A stretch of 64,000 bases of DNA from Rhodococcus sp. UNC23MFCrub1.1 (GTDB lineage Bacteria > Actinomycetota > Actinomycetes > Mycobacteriales > Mycobacteriaceae): the NCBI RefSeq assembly GCF_000686025.1, contig NZ_JMLQ01000004.1:434001-498000 (forward strand), written 5' to 3'. The translations under genes and the position numbers were made by a program. Numbering within the stretch: the stretch's first letter is position 1; each line of letters begins with the position of its first letter. Below the pieces are notes generated by a model that made no database searches, was not told the DNA's origin, and worked only from the letters and a program-made list of their open reading frames with translations. Of the stretch, positions 7,397 to 16,301 are shown piece after piece.

Positions 7397-8682
7397 CGGT
7401 CCGCGCCCTGGCGGCGCTGGGCCTGGTTCTCTCCCTTCTGGTGGCGTGTTCGCCGTCGGCACCCGACGAGCAGACGCCCACGACGACTGCGGGCCCGGAC
7501 GCCCGCACCGTCGGTGTCACGGCACTGCTCGACTCATGGACGGCCGCACTCCGCTCCGACGACGAGGCCGCGCTGCGCGAGTTGATCGACTCCGACGCTG
7601 ACCCGGGATTCGCTGATCGCGAGATCGCCCGCGCGCAGGCGCTGCGCGGTATGCCGCTGTCCGACTTCGGCTACGAGATCACTCCGGGTCCGGAGACTCC
7701 GGTGCCGGTCGATCGGGCGGATGCACTCGCGGCCACCGAGGTGTGGGCGCCGAACGTCGCACTGCGCTACGCCTGGGCCGACGCCGACATCGGTTCCACG
7801 AGTCGCGACATCGCACTCGTCGTCGCTCGTCGGGGCGACACGTGGCGTCTGGTCTCCGATGCCGACCTGCCGCAGTACGGGCGCACCACGTGGCGTGGCC
7901 CGTGGGACTTCGGGCCGGTGGTCACGGAGCGAGTCGCCACCGGGTCGACCACGTCGCTCGTCGTGGGTCACGAGGCGCAGCGCGCCTTCATCGACGACCT
8001 CGCGGCGGAGCTGCCCTCCGCGGTGGCGGCCGTGACCGAGTTCGCCGGTCTCGGATGGTCTCGCCGCGCGGTCCTGACGGTCACCGGTTCCGATGCCGAG
8101 TTCATCAGCGCGGCAGACGGATTCACGTCCACCGATGTCGCGGCCTCGACGATCGCGGATCCGGTCCGCGGGGGCCTGGTCACCGGCCAGCGCATCGTCT
8201 TCGGCCCGACTGCGCCGGACCGGCTCACCGACTCGACCCGCCGCACCGTGCTGCGCCACGAGCTCACCCACGTGGCCATGCGCGCGGTCACCGGGGAGGA
8301 CGCGCCCCTGTGGATGCTCGAGGGTTTCGCCGACTACTCGGGCTATCGAGGCTCGGGACTGTCCTTCGACGAGATCGCGCCCACCCTCGCGGCCGTGGTC
8401 CGCGCGGCGGGACCGCCCAGGGTCCTCCCGGAGGACTCGGACTTCGCCGCGGGTGGCAGTCGCGGATCGATCGCGTACGAGTCCGCCTGGTCGGTGGCCT
8501 CGTTCGTCGCCGACCGGTTCGGGGAGCCGGTGCTCCGGCAGCTGTACGACCGTTTCGCGGCCGGACCGACCGATCCCACCGTGACCGACTCGGTCTTCTC
8601 GGCCACGCTGGGCTTCGGCACCGTCGACTTCCTCGCGCAGTGGGGGCAGTGGGTGGCGGAACAGGCCGCCGGGCAGAGCTGA
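7366..8682 (+). CDS. Lipoprotein with a HExxH zinc-peptidase-like domain
   Basis: A 438-residue predicted lipoprotein. GTG 7366 is the only start that keeps the signal sequence MALLRRSPLLTVRALAAL with lipobox LVAC (Cys28), so the gene begins 31 bases inside the preceding hydrolase gene and is probably translationally coupled. Residues about 45-190 look like an NTF2/SnoaL-like module (ALLDSWTAALRSDDEAALREL, WRLVSDADLPQYG). The second half holds RHELTHVAM (His298, Glu299, His302) and LEGFADY with Glu319 seventeen residues after the second His, the gluzincin layout of metal ligands. It would act outside the membrane. Physiological substrate unknown; its position suggests a role in wall turnover. 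Confidence 0.88.
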   Translation: MALLRRSPLLTVRALAALGLVLSLLVACSPSAPDEQTPTTTAGPDARTVGVTALLDSWTAALRSDDEAALRELIDSDADPGFADREIARAQALRGMPLSDFGYEITPGPETPVPVDRADALAATEVWAPNVALRYAWADADIGSTSRDIALVVARRGDTWRLVSDADLPQYGRTTWRGPWDFGPVVTERVATGSTTSLVVGHEAQRAFIDDLAAELPSAVAAVTEFAGLGWSRRAVLTVTGSDAEFISAADGFTSTDVAASTIADPVRGGLVTGQRIVFGPTAPDRLTDSTRRTVLRHELTHVAMRAVTGEDAPLWMLEGFADYSGYRGSGLSFDEIAPTLAAVVRAAGPPRVLPEDSDFAAGGSRGSIAYESAWSVASFVADRFGEPVLRQLYDRFAAGPTDPTVTDSVFSATLGFGTVDFLAQWGQWVAEQAAGQS

Positions 8683-8708
8683 CGGCGGTCTCCGTCTACG
8701 GTGGTCCC

Positions 8709-9833
8709 ATGCGTCGAACGCTGCTGGTGACCAATGACTTTCCTCCGCGGCGCGGCGGCATCCAGTCGTATCTGCACACCTTCGCCCAGCTGTTGCCCGC
8801 GGACGAACTGGTGGTCTACGCACCGCGGTGGCGTGGCGACTCCCACGTGCGGTTCGACGCGGAGCAGCCCTTCGAGGTGGTGCGGCACCCGACGACGTTG
8901 ATGCTTCCGACACCGGCCGTTGCCCGTCGGGCGGCCAGGCTGGTGGCCGACCGACAGTGCGACACGGTGTGGTTCGGGGCCGCTGCTCCGCTCGCCGTGC
9001 TCGGACAGCACCTGCGCCGTGCCGGAGCCGAGCGCGTCGTGGCCTCCACCCACGGTCACGAGGTGGGCTGGTCGATGCTGCCGGCGGCGCGGCAGGTGCT
9101 CGGTCGTATCGGCTCGACGGCGGACGTCGTCACCTTCGTCAGCCGTTACACGCGGGGCCGATTCGCCGCGGCCTTCGGGGCGGACGCGGCCCTCGAACAC
9201 GTGCCGCCGGGGGTCGACTCGACCGTGTTCGCGCCCGACACGTCGGCACGGGAGACACTGCGCGCGCGCTACGGCCTGGGTGATCGGCCGACCGTCCTGT
9301 GCCTGTCGCGGTTGGTGCCGCGCAAGGGACAGGACATGCTGATCCGGGCGCTACCGGGGATTCGCGCGGAGATCGACGGGGCCGTGTTGGTCGTCGTCGG
9401 CGGCGGTCCGTACGGCGACACCCTGCGGGCTCTGGCGCAGTCGTGCGGGGTGGCGGATCACGTCGTGTTCACGGGGTCGGTGCCGGCCGAGGAACTGGCG
9501 GCACACCACACCCTCGCCGACGTGTTCGCCATGCCGTGTCGCACCCGCGGTGCCGGTCTGGATGTCGAGGGCCTGGGCATCGTGTTCCTCGAGGCGTCCG
9601 CGTCCGGCGTGCCGGTGGTCGCGGGCCGGTCGGGTGGAGCGCCGGAGACCGTCGTCGAGGGCGTCACCGGCACAACCGTCGACGGCACCTCGGTCGACGA
9701 CGTCCGGCGCGCCGTCGTGGACGTGCTGTCCGATCGTGACCGCGCCGCGGCGATGGGGGCCGCGGGACGCGAGTTCGTCTCCACCGAGTGGCGGTGGGAC
9801 GACCTCGCCGCCCGACTGGCTCACTTGCTGTAG
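8709..9833 (+). CDS. pimB: GDP-mannose-dependent phosphatidylinositol mannoside alpha-mannosyltransferase PimB
   Basis: A 374-residue GT4 retaining glycosyltransferase, the counterpart of Rv2188c (PimB'), which adds the second mannose to phosphatidylinositol monomannoside on the inner membrane face. Visible signatures are the GT-B N-terminal loop [15 protein letters not shown], the sugar-nucleotide region [24 protein letters not shown], and the EX7E element in [20 protein letters not shown]. Length matches the family. The ATG at 8709 begins [11 protein letters not shown]. The following gene is convergent and their coding ends overlap by 13 bases. PIMs made here feed the lipomannan pathway whose later enzymes (GT87 at 16302, MptA at 23129) are also in the window. 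Confidence 0.95.
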   Translation: MRRTLLVTNDFPPRRGGIQSYLHTFAQLLPADELVVYAPRWRGDSHVRFDAEQPFEVVRHPTTLMLPTPAVARRAARLVADRQCDTVWFGAAAPLAVLGQHLRRAGAERVVASTHGHEVGWSMLPAARQVLGRIGSTADVVTFVSRYTRGRFAAAFGADAALEHVPPGVDSTVFAPDTSARETLRARYGLGDRPTVLCLSRLVPRKGQDMLIRALPGIRAEIDGAVLVVVGGGPYGDTLRALAQSCGVADHVVFTGSVPAEELAAHHTLADVFAMPCRTRGAGLDVEGLGIVFLEASASGVPVVAGRSGGAPETVVEGVTGTTVDGTSVDDVRRAVVDVLSDRDRAAAMGAAGREFVSTEWRWDDLAARLAHLL

Positions 9834-11629
9834 ATGGCCTCGATGTCGCTCGCGTAGGACTTCTGGACCACGGCGCGCTTGAGCTTCATCGTCGGGGTCA
9901 GCTCGCCGCCCTCCTCGGTGAAGTCCGCCGGCAGGATCCGGTACTTCTTGATGGACTCCGCGTGCGAGACCGTCTTGTTGGCTTCGGCCACGGCAGCATC
10001 GATCTCCGCGACGAGGTCGGGATCCTTCGTCAGGTCGGCGACGGTGGCCCCCTCGTCCTTGCCGTTGCGCTGCTTCCAGCCGGGGAACGCGTCGGGGTCG
10101 ATGGTGATGAGCGCGCCGATGAACGGCTTCTGGTCACCGACGACCATGGCCTGACCGATGAGCGCACTGGCCCGCAGCGAGTCCTCGAGGCCGGCGGGTG
10201 AGACGTTCTTGCCACCCGCCGTCACGATGATCTCCTTCTTGCGCCCGGTGATGGCGATGAAGCCGTCCTCGTCCACGGCGCCGAGATCGCCGGTGTGGAA
10301 CCACCCGTCGGTCAGCGCCTCGGCGGTGGCGTCGTCGTTCTTCCAGTAGCCCTCGAAGACCACGCCGCCCTTGAGCAGGATCTCGCCGTCGTCGGCGATG
10401 CGGACGGCGTTGCCCGGCAACGGCTTTCCGACGGTGCCGATGCGCTGTTCGTCCGGCGTGTTCACCGCTGCCGCGGCGGTGGTCTCGGTCAGGCCGTAAC
10501 CCTCGTAGATGGTCACACCGATGCCGCGGTAGAAGTGCGCGAGGCGCTCACCCAGCGGGGCGCCGCCCGAGATGGCGAGTTCGCACTGCCCACCGAGCGC
10601 TGCGCGAAGCTTGCCGTAGACCAGACGGTCGAACAGAGCGTGCTTGGCGCGCAGCACGATCGACGGGCCACCGGTGTCCCGCGCCGCGCTGTAGGCGACG
10701 GCGGTGTCGGCGGCCGCGTCGAAGATCTTGCCCTTGCCGTCGCCGTGAGCCTTCTGACGCGCGGTGTTGTACACCTTCTCGAACACGCGCGGGACGCTGA
10801 GGATGAAGTGCGGTCGGAACGAGCCGAAGTTGTCGACGAGGTGCGGGATGTCGTGGGTGTGCCCGAGTGTCGCGCCCTGGTCGAAGGCGGCGATGGACAC
10901 CGCACGTGCCAGCACGTGGGCCATCGGCAGGAACATCAGGGTGGTGCGTCCCTCGGTGAGCATGCGGCCGATGGAACTGGCGGCGATACCGCGGGACTCG
11001 GCGATCAGGTTGGAGTGCGTGAGCACGCAGCCCTTCGGCCGTCCCGTGGTGCCGGAGGTGAAGACGAGCGTCGCCGGGTCCGAGGAGCGCAGCGCCGCGA
11101 CGCGGTCGGCCACCGTCGCGTCGGTGATCTGGGCACCGGCGTCGGTGAGGACGTCGATGGCGCCGGGCCGCTCGGCGGAGGCGTCGATCTGCAGGACCGT
11201 CGCGACACCCGGCAGCACGGGAAGGATGTCGGTGAGGATGTTCGTGTGGGCCACCGTCTCGGCGATCATCGCGGCGGCGCCCGAGTTCTCGAGGATCCAC
11301 CGCACCTGGTCCGACGAGGACGTCTCGTACACCGGAACGGTGACGGCGCCGGCGGACCAGATCGCGTAGTCGAGCAGGGGCCACTCGTAGCGGGTCGACG
11401 ACATGAGGGCGACCCGGTCGCCCTGCTTGACGCCGGATGCGATGAGCCCCTTGGCCACTGCGCGAACCTGGGCCGCGAAGTCCGCTGCGCGGACGTCCGA
11501 CCACCCGTCGCGGGTGGCGCGGCGGTACACCACGACGTCGGGCCGGGTCTTCTCGTGCGCGAACACGGCGTCGACCACCGACGCGTCGTCCTCGATGGTG
11601 AATGGTGCCGGGACGGTGAACTCGCGCAC
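9821..11629 (-). CDS. fadD15: Long-chain fatty-acid-CoA ligase FadD15
   Basis: A 602-residue AMP-forming acyl-CoA synthetase that activates free fatty acids. It shows the P-loop-like AMP-binding motif [16 protein letters not shown], the A4/A5-type [12 protein letters not shown], the [10 protein letters not shown] motif and the [17 protein letters not shown] hinge and C-terminal stretch. Length and context (between pimB and the SRPBCC genes) match Rv2187. GTG at 11627-11629 is preceded on its strand by GGAGGA, four bases away. The last 13 bases overlap the end of pimB on the other strand. It is divergent from the SRPBCC gene at 11765. Confidence 0.95.
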   Translation of the reverse strand: MREFTVPAPFTIEDDASVVDAVFAHEKTRPDVVVYRRATRDGWSDVRAADFAAQVRAVAKGLIASGVKQGDRVALMSSTRYEWPLLDYAIWSAGAVTVPVYETSSSDQVRWILENSGAAAMIAETVAHTNILTDILPVLPGVATVLQIDASAERPGAIDVLTDAGAQITDATVADRVAALRSSDPATLVFTSGTTGRPKGCVLTHSNLIAESRGIAASSIGRMLTEGRTTLMFLPMAHVLARAVSIAAFDQGATLGHTHDIPHLVDNFGSFRPHFILSVPRVFEKVYNTARQKAHGDGKGKIFDAAADTAVAYSAARDTGGPSIVLRAKHALFDRLVYGKLRAALGGQCELAISGGAPLGERLAHFYRGIGVTIYEGYGLTETTAAAAVNTPDEQRIGTVGKPLPGNAVRIADDGEILLKGGVVFEGYWKNDDATAEALTDGWFHTGDLGAVDEDGFIAITGRKKEIIVTAGGKNVSPAGLEDSLRASALIGQAMVVGDQKPFIGALITIDPDAFPGWKQRNGKDEGATVADLTKDPDLVAEIDAAVAEANKTVSHAESIKKYRILPADFTEEGGELTPTMKLKRAVVQKSYASDIEAIYSK

Positions 11630-11764
11630 GGATTCCTCCGATGTCGTAGCGGTTTCGGACGAGGCTTCACAGTAATCCTGTCCATTCCCAGGATGTCACC
11701 GGCACGTGCTCGTCGACCGAGGTCGTCGACGCCGTCGACGAGGGCACGTGGGATTCTGGTCCGC

Positions 11765-12142
11765 ATGAGCAGTGTGCAGGTCGCCGACCAGACGTTCGTC
11801 GCAGCGCGGGCCGAGGACGTCGCGGCGCTCGTGTCGGACACCCGTCGATGGCGGGCCTGGTTCCCGGGTCTCACCGTCACGGTCCAGGAGGACCGGGCCG
11901 AGAAGGGTGTCCGCTGGGTCGTCGGGGGACAGCTCCAGGGAACCATGGAGGTGTGGCTCGAGCCGATGCTCGACGGCGTCGTACTCCACTACTTCCTGCA
12001 CGCGGAGCCGACCGACGGAGTGCAGGAACCGTCCACCCACCGCCGACGAGTACTGGGCAAGCAGATGTCGTTCGAGATCAAGGCGCTCCTCGAGGCCGGG
12101 CGGGCGGCGGGAGAACCGCCGGTCCCGGGGCTTCGGTCCTGA
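11765..12142 (+). CDS. SRPBCC-fold protein (Rv2186c-like)
   Basis: A 125-residue protein of the polyketide cyclase/START-like SRPBCC superfamily, deduced from TFVAARAEDVAALVSDTRRWRAWFPGLTVTV, a central GGQLQGTMEVWLEP strand pair and a C-terminal helix (MSFEIKALLEAGRAAGEPP). These hydrophobic-cavity proteins bind lipids or polyketides; the ligand is unknown. It sits beside a second SRPBCC gene, and the pair is conserved next to fadD15 in mycobacteria, which suggests a role in handling a lipid. ATG 11765 is the first start giving this fold. It probably shares a divergent promoter region with fadD15. Confidence 0.85.
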   Translation: MSSVQVADQTFVAARAEDVAALVSDTRRWRAWFPGLTVTVQEDRAEKGVRWVVGGQLQGTMEVWLEPMLDGVVLHYFLHAEPTDGVQEPSTHRRRVLGKQMSFEIKALLEAGRAAGEPPVPGLRS

Positions 12143-12266
12143 CTCGCGGGTACTCGCGGCGACAGGAACCGACCCCGCCGTTCGGGCGGTGCCACCGGAC
12201 GGTCGATCATGTGGGTACACGGACGCCGATCAGGTGACGGCACGCGGCGCGGAGGGAACGAGTTCC

Positions 12267-12704
12267 ATGGCAGACAAGACCACGAAATCGATCGTCGTCG
12301 GAGCGGCGCCGGACGAGGTGATGGCGGTCATCGCCGATTTCCCCAGGTATCCGGAATGGGTCACTGCGGCCAAGTCGGTCGAGATCCTCGAGGAGGGGGA
12401 GTCCGGCCGGGCTCGCCGGGTCCGGTTCGTGCTCGACGCGGGCATGGTCAAGGACACCTACGAGCTCGAGTACGACTGGCGGCCGGACGGCACCGCGGTG
12501 TCGTGGACGCTCGTCGCGGGGGAGATGCAGAAGTCCCAGGTCGGGTCCTATGTGCTCACCGAGAAAGGTGCCGGAAGCACCGAGGTGACCTACGAACTGA
12601 CGGTCGATCTCGCCATTCCCATGATCGGCTTGTTCAAGCGCAAGGCGGAGAAGGTCATCACCGACACCGCGTTGAAGGAATTGAAGAAGCGAGTCGAAGG
12701 CTGA
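12267..12704 (+). CDS. SRPBCC/START-like protein TB16.3
   Basis: A 145-residue cytosolic SRPBCC protein, the counterpart of M. tuberculosis TB16.3 (Rv2185c). It begins MADKTTKSIVVGAAPDEVMAVI, includes FPRYPEWVTAAKSVEIL, and ends with the amphipathic helix KRKAEKVITDTALKELKKRVE, a pattern typical of coenzyme Q-binding-like cavity proteins. Ligand unknown. Its stop codon TGA (12702-12704) overlaps the proposed CTG start of the ArsA-like ATPase gene, so the two are translationally coupled. An AGGGAACGAG sequence upstream of the ATG provides a ribosome binding site. Confidence 0.92.
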   Translation: MADKTTKSIVVGAAPDEVMAVIADFPRYPEWVTAAKSVEILEEGESGRARRVRFVLDAGMVKDTYELEYDWRPDGTAVSWTLVAGEMQKSQVGSYVLTEKGAGSTEVTYELTVDLAIPMIGLFKRKAEKVITDTALKELKKRVEG

Positions 12705-13960
12705 GCGATCGCGTTCCCGAGACCGCCGCGCGGATCACGTTCGTCGTCGGAGCCGGCGGTGCGGGCAAGTCCACCGTCGCCGCGGCCCTGGCCGTCGACG
12801 CACACCGCGCCGGTCGGCGTGTGCTCCTCGCGTCGGTCGACGGCGCGGATCCGTCGGACCTGTTGTCCGACGTCGCAGTCGAGGTGCTGCGCATCGACCC
12901 CTCGGCCGTTCTCGAATCGCAGTACCGCCTGCTGACCACGGCTCTGGCGATGGCCGGACGCCACGACCACGGCGCCGGTCCGACGCTGCCGGATCCCGAG
13001 GAGCTGACGTCGCTGCCGGGCGCCGAGCCGCTCACCGCGCTGCTCGAGGTGGTGCGCGTCGCCGACAGCGGCGAGTGGGACGACGTGATCGTCGACTGCC
13101 CCGGACCGATGTCCTGGCGGGAGATCGTCGCGATCCCCGGAGCTGTCGCGGGGTACGTCGAACGCATCTGGCCACGTCATGCCCGCGTCGTGGCCTCGAC
13201 GGGCCAGGACGTCCGCGCGGCCGTCCTGGTGGAGCTCGTCGATCGTGTCGTGGCGGCGGCGACGTCGGTCACCGCCGTGCTCGAGGACGACGGACGGACC
13301 TCTGCGGTCGTCGTCTCGCGTCCGACCGCGCGGTCCTTCGCAACGGCGCGAGAGCTGGTGGCCGTCACCAGTTTCCACGGCGTCCGCGTCGATCGTGTGG
13401 TGGCCGTGGGGGTGATCCCGGACCTCGGGGCCGGGGCGCCGTCGTCCGTGCTGGGCACGCATCCCGGCGTGTTCTGGATGGACCGGGCGCACGCGGAGCA
13501 TCTCGCGGCGCTGGCGGAGTTCCGCGGCGCGGTGGGCGACCTCCGCGTCGACGTCGTGTCGGCCCAGCCCACCGAGCCGGTAGGGTCGACTGCTCTGGGG
13601 GCCGTCGCGGCCGACCTGAACGGGCAGGTGGCGGCCGGACACGGCGGCGCGCTGCCCGCGCTGTCGCCGCGGGTGCGGCACGAGTCCGGGCAGGGCCTGG
13701 ACTCGGTGTACGTGATGGACGTCCCGCTGCCGTTCGTCGACACGGACTCGGTGGCGGTGGGTCGGGTGGAGGACGACGTGATCGTGAGTGCGCAGGGCAG
13801 TCGACGACGACTGCGGTTGGCGTCTGTGCTGCGTCGGTGCGTGGTCACCGGTGCCGGCGTCGACGACGGCGTGCTGTCCGTGACCTTCGCTCCCGACCCG
13901 GCGCTGTGGCCGGAGAACCTGCAGAAGGCGGACGTACCGGGAGAGTCCGGCAATGGATGA
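12701..13960 (+). CDS. ArsA/GET3-like P-loop ATPase (Rv2184c-like)
   Basis: A protein of about 419 residues with a deviant Walker A loop (VVGAGGAGKSTVAAAL) directly at the N-terminus, a DCPGP Walker B-like segment (WDDVIVDCPGPMSWRE) and a C-terminal small beta domain (DSVYVMDVPLPFVDTDSVAV) like the alpha-crystallin-type tail of bacterial ArsA homologues. The family couples ATP to membrane-protein or metalloid handling; the role in actinobacteria is unsettled. No ATG, GTG or TTG lies in frame between the upstream gene body and the Walker loop: the best start is CTG at 12701, which overlaps the TB16.3 stop exactly where an ATGA or GTGA would be expected. Confidence 0.88.
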   Translation: MSDRVPETAARITFVVGAGGAGKSTVAAALAVDAHRAGRRVLLASVDGADPSDLLSDVAVEVLRIDPSAVLESQYRLLTTALAMAGRHDHGAGPTLPDPEELTSLPGAEPLTALLEVVRVADSGEWDDVIVDCPGPMSWREIVAIPGAVAGYVERIWPRHARVVASTGQDVRAAVLVELVDRVVAAATSVTAVLEDDGRTSAVVVSRPTARSFATARELVAVTSFHGVRVDRVVAVGVIPDLGAGAPSSVLGTHPGVFWMDRAHAEHLAALAEFRGAVGDLRVDVVSAQPTEPVGSTALGAVAADLNGQVAAGHGGALPALSPRVRHESGQGLDSVYVMDVPLPFVDTDSVAVGRVEDDVIVSAQGSRRRLRLASVLRRCVVTGAGVDDGVLSVTFAPDPALWPENLQKADVPGESGNG

Positions 13961-14351
13961 GGGCCGGCGGGACCTGGCGGCCGAGCTCCGGGTGCTGGCC
14001 GAGTTGCTCATCGATCGGGTCGAGCCGGTGCTGCGCCGCCTCGACACCGAGGACGCGCCCGAGTGGCAGGGCTGCTCCTGGTGCCCGTTCTGCGCTCTCG
14101 CCGCCGCCCTGCGCGGGGAACGCCACGATCTGCTGACGCTGGTCACCGGTGAGATGGACGGTCTGATCGACGTGCTCCGGGACTTCCTGCAGACCCACGG
14201 TTCGGGGCGACACACGCCCGGCGCCGCGGAACGAGCCGACGCGCCGGAGGGCGCTGCGCCACCCGTCGTTCGCCCCGCGAGCTACCAGCCGATTACGGTG
14301 ACCAGGACGCGTGAAGCCGACCCGGCACGCAGACCCGATCGCGACCGGTGA
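13953..14351 (+). CDS. Conserved hypothetical protein with CxxCPxC motif (Rv2183c-like)
   Basis: A 132-residue protein whose N-terminal half is conserved and helical: MDEGRRDLAAELRVLAELLIDRVEPVLRRL, then the cysteine cluster CSWCPFCALAAALRGE and a helix ending DVLRDFLQTHG. The three cysteines (CxxCxxC) could bind zinc. The C-terminal 45 residues are low-complexity and poorly conserved-looking. It overlaps the ArsA-like gene by eight bases, so the two products are made together, and the pairing recurs in mycobacteria (Rv2184c-Rv2183c). Function unknown; a partner or regulator of the ATPase is the obvious positional guess. Confidence 0.85.
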   Translation: MDEGRRDLAAELRVLAELLIDRVEPVLRRLDTEDAPEWQGCSWCPFCALAAALRGERHDLLTLVTGEMDGLIDVLRDFLQTHGSGRHTPGAAERADAPEGAAPPVVRPASYQPITVTRTREADPARRPDRDR

Positions 14352-14388
14352 CACCGGTCGCCCGCCACCACGTGAGGATGCCGCAGAC

Positions 14389-15372
14389 GTGAGCGCCCAG
14401 TCCCGGTCCAGCCGGCCTCTGACCATCGGCATCGACGTGGGCGGCACCAGCATCCGCGCGTCGGTGGTCGACGTCGACGGTCAGGTGCTCGACTCCACCC
14501 AGGCGCCCACGCCGCAGTCTTCCCGCGCACTCGAGAACGGCATCGACCGGGCCGTGCGCGAACTCGCGAGCCGCCACGACATCGCGGCCGTCGGTCTCGC
14601 CGTCGCCGGGTTCATCAACTCCGACCGCACCGTCGTGCGCTTCGCCCCCCACCTGCCGTGGGTGAACCGCCCGGTCGCGCGGGAGATGACGGAACGCCTC
14701 GGCATCCCGGTCATCCTCGAGCACGACGCCAACGCCGCCGCGTGGGCGGAACACCGCTTCGGTGCGGCCGCGGGCGGTGGGAACGTCGTCATGATCGCGA
14801 TCGGCACCGGCATCGGCGCCGCACTCCTCATCGACGGCAAGCTCTACCGCGGCAGCTACGGCATCGCGCCGGAACTCGGCCACCTGCAGGTGGTTCCCGA
14901 CGGGCGTCAGTGCGCGTGCGGCAAGCGCGGCTGCTGGGAGCGCTACTGCAGCGGGACCGCGTTGGTGGACACGGCGATCGAGCTCCTCGCCGCCAACCCG
15001 CGGGGATCGACGGTGCTCGCGCGTGAGGCCTTCCTCGATCCCGGATCCCTCACCGGTCGACGCATCGCCAACGCCGCGCAGGACGGTGACCTGGTGGCCA
15101 TCGAGACGATGTCCGAGTTCGCACGGTGGCTCGGCATCGGACTGGCGCTGGTGTCGGACGTCTACGACCCCGACCGCATGGTCATCGCCGGCGGCGTCGC
15201 CACGTCGTCCGCGCTGTTCCTGGACACCGCCCGTGAGCACTACGCCGCGCAGATCACGGGCGCCGGCCACCGGCCCCTCGCCCGGATACGCGGAACCCAG
15301 TTGGGGGAGGCCGCGGGCATGATCGGCGCGGCCGAGCTGGCGCGCGTCGAGGTGGGCGCGGCACGCGCCTGA
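14389..15372 (+). CDS. ROK-family sugar kinase, probably glucokinase
   Basis: A 327-residue ROK kinase. The ATP-binding signature IGIDVGGTSIRASVVD is near the N-terminus, the catalytic Asp lies in LEHDANAAAWAEHRFG, and the ROK zinc-site segment ELGHLQV followed by CACGKRGCWERYCSG is intact. A second ATP-site glycine motif follows (MVIAGGVATSS). Glucose is the usual substrate of actinobacterial members of this size. GTG 14389 is preferred over GTG 14311 because GAGGAT precedes it by ten bases and it avoids a 26-residue low-complexity extension. It lies 37 bases after the CxxCPxC protein gene. Confidence 0.9.
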   Translation: MSAQSRSSRPLTIGIDVGGTSIRASVVDVDGQVLDSTQAPTPQSSRALENGIDRAVRELASRHDIAAVGLAVAGFINSDRTVVRFAPHLPWVNRPVAREMTERLGIPVILEHDANAAAWAEHRFGAAAGGGNVVMIAIGTGIGAALLIDGKLYRGSYGIAPELGHLQVVPDGRQCACGKRGCWERYCSGTALVDTAIELLAANPRGSTVLAREAFLDPGSLTGRRIANAAQDGDLVAIETMSEFARWLGIGLALVSDVYDPDRMVIAGGVATSSALFLDTAREHYAAQITGAGHRPLARIRGTQLGEAAGMIGAAELARVEVGAARA

Positions 15373-15553
15373 CCGCCTCGGCGGAGGGATTCGTGTCCGG
15401 CCGATGGCCGGGTGATGACGGCGGTGTGAGATGTGTCCGAGCTGACGCTCGAACTGTGGCTGGTGTCATAAAGCCCCGGTACAGTTACGCCCACGAGATG
15501 TCCGAGCGGGCCGCGGGCATCGCGGTGCGGGTCGCGGGTACTTCGAGAAAGGC

Positions 15554-16300
15554 ATGTCGGGCATGTGGTACTGGATATTCAAGTACGTCCTTCTCGGGCC
15601 GGTGTTGCAGGTGATGGGCCGTCCTCGCGTGGAGGGCCTGGAGAACATCCCCGACGACGGGCCGGTGATTCTCGCCAGCAACCACCAGGCGGTGTTCGAT
15701 TCGTTCTACGCGTGCCTGGTCGTGCCGCGTCGCATCACGTTCCTCGCGAAGAGCGAGTACTTCACCGGCAAGGGCCTCAAGGGCCGCTTCCAGAAGTGGT
15801 TCTTCTCGTCGGCGGGACAGGTCCCGATCGATCGCACCGGTGCCTCCGCCGCGCAGGACGCGCTCGACGCGGGACTGCGCGTGCTGGCGAAGAACAAGGT
15901 GCTGGGTATCTACCCGGAGGGCACGCGCTCGCCGGACGATCGGCTCTACAAGGGCAAGACGGGTATGGCGCGTCTGGCTCTCGAGAGCGGCGTCCCGGTG
16001 ATTCCGGTCGCGATGATCGGCACCGCGAAGATGAATCCCATCGGCTCGCGGATTCCGCGCCCCACCAAGCTCGGCGTGAAGTTCGGTAAGCCACTGGACT
16101 TCTCGCGGTACGAGGGCATGGCCGGCAACCGGTTCGTCGAGCGCGCCGTCACCGACGAGGTGATGTACGAGCTCATGAAGCTCAGTGGTCAGCAGTACGT
16201 CGACGTGTACGCGGCGAGCATGAAGAAGACGCCCGCCCCCGTGGTGGATCCGGCTCCGTCGACCGAGGCCGCGCGCATCCCCGACACCCGCGCGGGCTGA
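15554..16300 (+). CDS. 1-acyl-glycerol-3-phosphate acyltransferase-like protein (PlsC family, Rv2182c-like)
   Basis: A 248-residue membrane-associated acyltransferase. The four PlsC blocks are present: NHQAVFDS (HX4D catalytic pair), the PIDRTG region, YPEGTRSPDDRLYKGKTG, and VPVIPVAMIGT. A short hydrophobic N-terminus (MWYWIFKYVLLGPVLQVMG) anchors it at the membrane. It would transfer a fatty acyl group to lysophosphatidate or a related lipid; the position beside mannosyltransferase genes leaves open a phosphoinositide substrate. ATG 15554 or 15563 can serve. A 181-base gap separates it from the kinase gene, so it probably has its own promoter. Confidence 0.93.
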   Translation: MSGMWYWIFKYVLLGPVLQVMGRPRVEGLENIPDDGPVILASNHQAVFDSFYACLVVPRRITFLAKSEYFTGKGLKGRFQKWFFSSAGQVPIDRTGASAAQDALDAGLRVLAKNKVLGIYPEGTRSPDDRLYKGKTGMARLALESGVPVIPVAMIGTAKMNPIGSRIPRPTKLGVKFGKPLDFSRYEGMAGNRFVERAVTDEVMYELMKLSGQQYVDVYAASMKKTPAPVVDPAPSTEAARIPDTRAG

Positions 16301-16301
16301 G

